The translations under genes were made by a program, and so were the position numbers. Of a stretch of DNA of 23,739 bases, positions 22,393 to 23,739 are shown in pieces. Every line of letters starts with the position of its first letter. Within the stretch, counting starts at the first letter, position 1. The notes under the pieces are model-generated. The model was not told the origin of the DNA and made no database searches. It saw only the letters and a program-made list of their open reading frames with translations. This DNA is from an uncultured Clostridia bacterium (GTDB lineage Bacteria > Bacillota > Clostridia > Oscillospirales > Ruminococcaceae). The stretch is from positions 1-23,739 of the forward strand of contig CALLQQ010000148.1 in the NCBI GenBank assembly GCA_938014915.1, given 5' to 3'.

Positions 22393-23739
22393 ATGAGTGT
22401 AAAATATATAGGACTTAGTGAGATAAATGGCCCTCTTGTTGTTCTCGACAATGTGAAAAATATCGGTTATGATGAGATAGCAAAAATCAAATTATCGGAC
22501 GGAACGACCAGAATAGGTAGAGTTGTTGAAGTAGAGGGTGAAAGAGCCGTTCTTCAAATTTTTGAAGGAACGACGGGACTTTCCTTAACTAATACAACAA
22601 CAGAACTTTTAGGAAAGCCGCTTGAAATACCTCTCTCTACTGAGATGTTAGGTAGGATTTTCAACGGTGCGGGTAGTCCAATTGATTCTTTAGGCGATAT
22701 TTACCCAGATAAAACAATGGACGTTAACGGATTGCCACTTAATCCCGTTGCAAGAACATATCCACGGAACTATATCCGTACGGGAATATCATCAATTGAC
22801 GGTCTAGTGACTTTGATTCGTGGGCAAAAGTTGCCAGTGTTTTCAGGTTCGGGATTGTCGCATAATAAGCTAGCAGTGCAAATCGTAAAGCAGGCACAAT
22901 TAGCGGACGAAGATGGCAAGGATTTTGCAATTGTATTTGCGGCTATGGGCGTCAAAAATGATATTGCGGATTATTTTAAACGCAGCTTTGAGGAGGCAGG
23001 AGTTTTACAACGTGTTGTAATGTTCCTCAACCTATCGAACGATCCAATTATCGAAAGAATATTAACGCCAAAATGCGCATTAACGACTGCTGAATACTTA
23101 GCGTATGAGCATGATATGCACATATTGGTAATACTAACAGATATGACATCATATGCAGAGGCACTCAGAGAATTCTCATCATCAAAGGGTGAAATACCAG
23201 GAAGAAAAGGATTCCCAGGATACCTATATTCCGATCTAGCCGCCATATATGAGCGTGCAGGAATTGTCGAGGGATCAAAAGGATCAGTAACGCAAATACC
23301 GATTCTCACAATGCCGAATGATGATATTACTCACCCTGTGCCCGACTTAACTGGATATATTACCGAGGGGCAAATAGTATTCGATAGAACACTTGACCAA
23401 GCAGGAGTTTACCCAGCAATTTCAGTACTTCCTTCACTATCAAGATTAATGAAAGACGGAATTGGCGAAGGATATACGCGAGCCGACCATAGTCCCGTAG
23501 CAAACCAGCTTTTTGCGTGCTATGCGCAAGTGCAGGATGCAAGGGCATTAGCATCGGTAATCGGTGAAGAAGAATTGTCCGATATAGATAAGGCATATAT
23601 GAAGTTCGGCAGCGAATTTGAGAACCATTTTATCAACCAAGGATTTGAAGAAAACAGAACAATTGAAGAAACACTCGACTTAGGATGGGCATTAGTGTCG
23701 CTACGTCCAACGTCGGCGCTTGATAGAATAGATGGTGAG
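22393..23739 (+). CDS. atpB: V/A-type ATPase regulatory subunit B, cut by the window edge
   Basis: Subunit B forms the non-catalytic half of the alternating A3B3 head and supplies the arginine finger. The visible 449 codons begin at ATG 22393, with AAGGAG at about 22379-22384. The degenerate P-loop FSGSGLSHNK is at residues 150-159, as expected for B subunits. The arginine finger is R351 in LPSLSRLMKDGIGEGYTR, matching R350 of E. hirae. PARTYPRNYIRTGIS-type and EIPGRKGFPGYLYSDLA segments are intact. The frame is open to the last base, in LRPTSALDRIDGE, close to the expected end (about 455-460 residues), so only a few codons are missing. Subunit D should follow outside the window. Confidence 0.97.
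   Translation, partial: MSVKYIGLSEINGPLVVLDNVKNIGYDEIAKIKLSDGTTRIGRVVEVEGERAVLQIFEGTTGLSLTNTTTELLGKPLEIPLSTEMLGRIFNGAGSPIDSLGDIYPDKTMDVNGLPLNPVARTYPRNYIRTGISSIDGLVTLIRGQKLPVFSGSGLSHNKLAVQIVKQAQLADEDGKDFAIVFAAMGVKNDIADYFKRSFEEAGVLQRVVMFLNLSNDPIIERILTPKCALTTAEYLAYEHDMHILVILTDMTSYAEALREFSSSKGEIPGRKGFPGYLYSDLAAIYERAGIVEGSKGSVTQIPILTMPNDDITHPVPDLTGYITEGQIVFDRTLDQAGVYPAISVLPSLSRLMKDGIGEGYTRADHSPVANQLFACYAQVQDARALASVIGEEELSDIDKAYMKFGSEFENHFINQGFEENRTIEETLDLGWALVSLRPTSALDRIDGE

Overview
The window looks like chromosomal DNA from an anaerobic, low-GC Gram-positive bacterium of the class Clostridia, probably near the Oscillospiraceae/Eubacteriales. The basis is the nadK-argR-recN gene order, AT-rich DNA with strong AGGAGG-type ribosome binding sites, an S-layer-homology surface protein, the UPF0237-UPF0210 gene pair, and a complete-looking bacterial V/A-type ATPase operon with a four-helix 'ATP synthase subunit C'. 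No mobile element, CRISPR array, rRNA or tRNA was seen, and no intergenic gap exceeds about 240 bases.

Layout: (1) 2-4117, plus strand: partial NAD kinase, ArgR, RecN and tyrosyl-tRNA synthetase in a tight operon, closed by a strong terminator. (2) 4290-5555, plus: exodeoxyribonuclease III and a YaiI/YqxD-family protein, both with TTG starts, ending in a bidirectional terminator. (3) 5617-8784, minus: GMP synthase, a DsrE-like small protein, glutamate 5-kinase (no PUA domain, no proA nearby) and a FlK-type hotdog thioesterase. (4) 8982-10259, plus: a secreted SLH-domain protein, convergent with the next block across another bidirectional terminator. (5) 10299-12868, minus: an Lrp/AsnC regulator, a class I aminotransferase and IspE, with a good sigma-A-type promoter covered by inverted repeats. 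(6) 12993-13799, minus: a PHP-family histidinol phosphatase. (7) 13973-15620, plus: an ACT-domain protein (UPF0237) and a UPF0210 protein. (8) 15800 to the window end, plus: V/A-type ATPase genes in the order G/H, C, I, K, F, E, A, B (B runs off the edge; D is presumably just outside).

How the genes work together: block 8 builds one membrane machine. K is the rotor ring, I the membrane stator with the essential arginine, E and G/H the peripheral stalks, C and F the central connection, and A and B the ATP-hydrolysing head. Blocks 1-3 are mostly housekeeping: NADP synthesis, arginine control, DNA repair, tRNA charging, purine and proline synthesis. Block 5 joins an amino-acid-sensing regulator to an aminotransferase and to an isoprenoid-precursor kinase.

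The most striking observation is in GMP synthase. Its synthetase half looks intact, but the glutaminase half has lost the nucleophilic cysteine (a serine, AGT, is there instead), the GGP oxyanion loop and the MSHGD motif. It therefore probably cannot take nitrogen from glutamine by itself. Other points worth checking are a perfect hairpin between two Shine-Dalgarno sequences ahead of the ATPase subunit I gene, inverted repeats over the lrp promoter, and a rotor subunit lacking the residues that bind sodium in the Enterococcus hirae ring.
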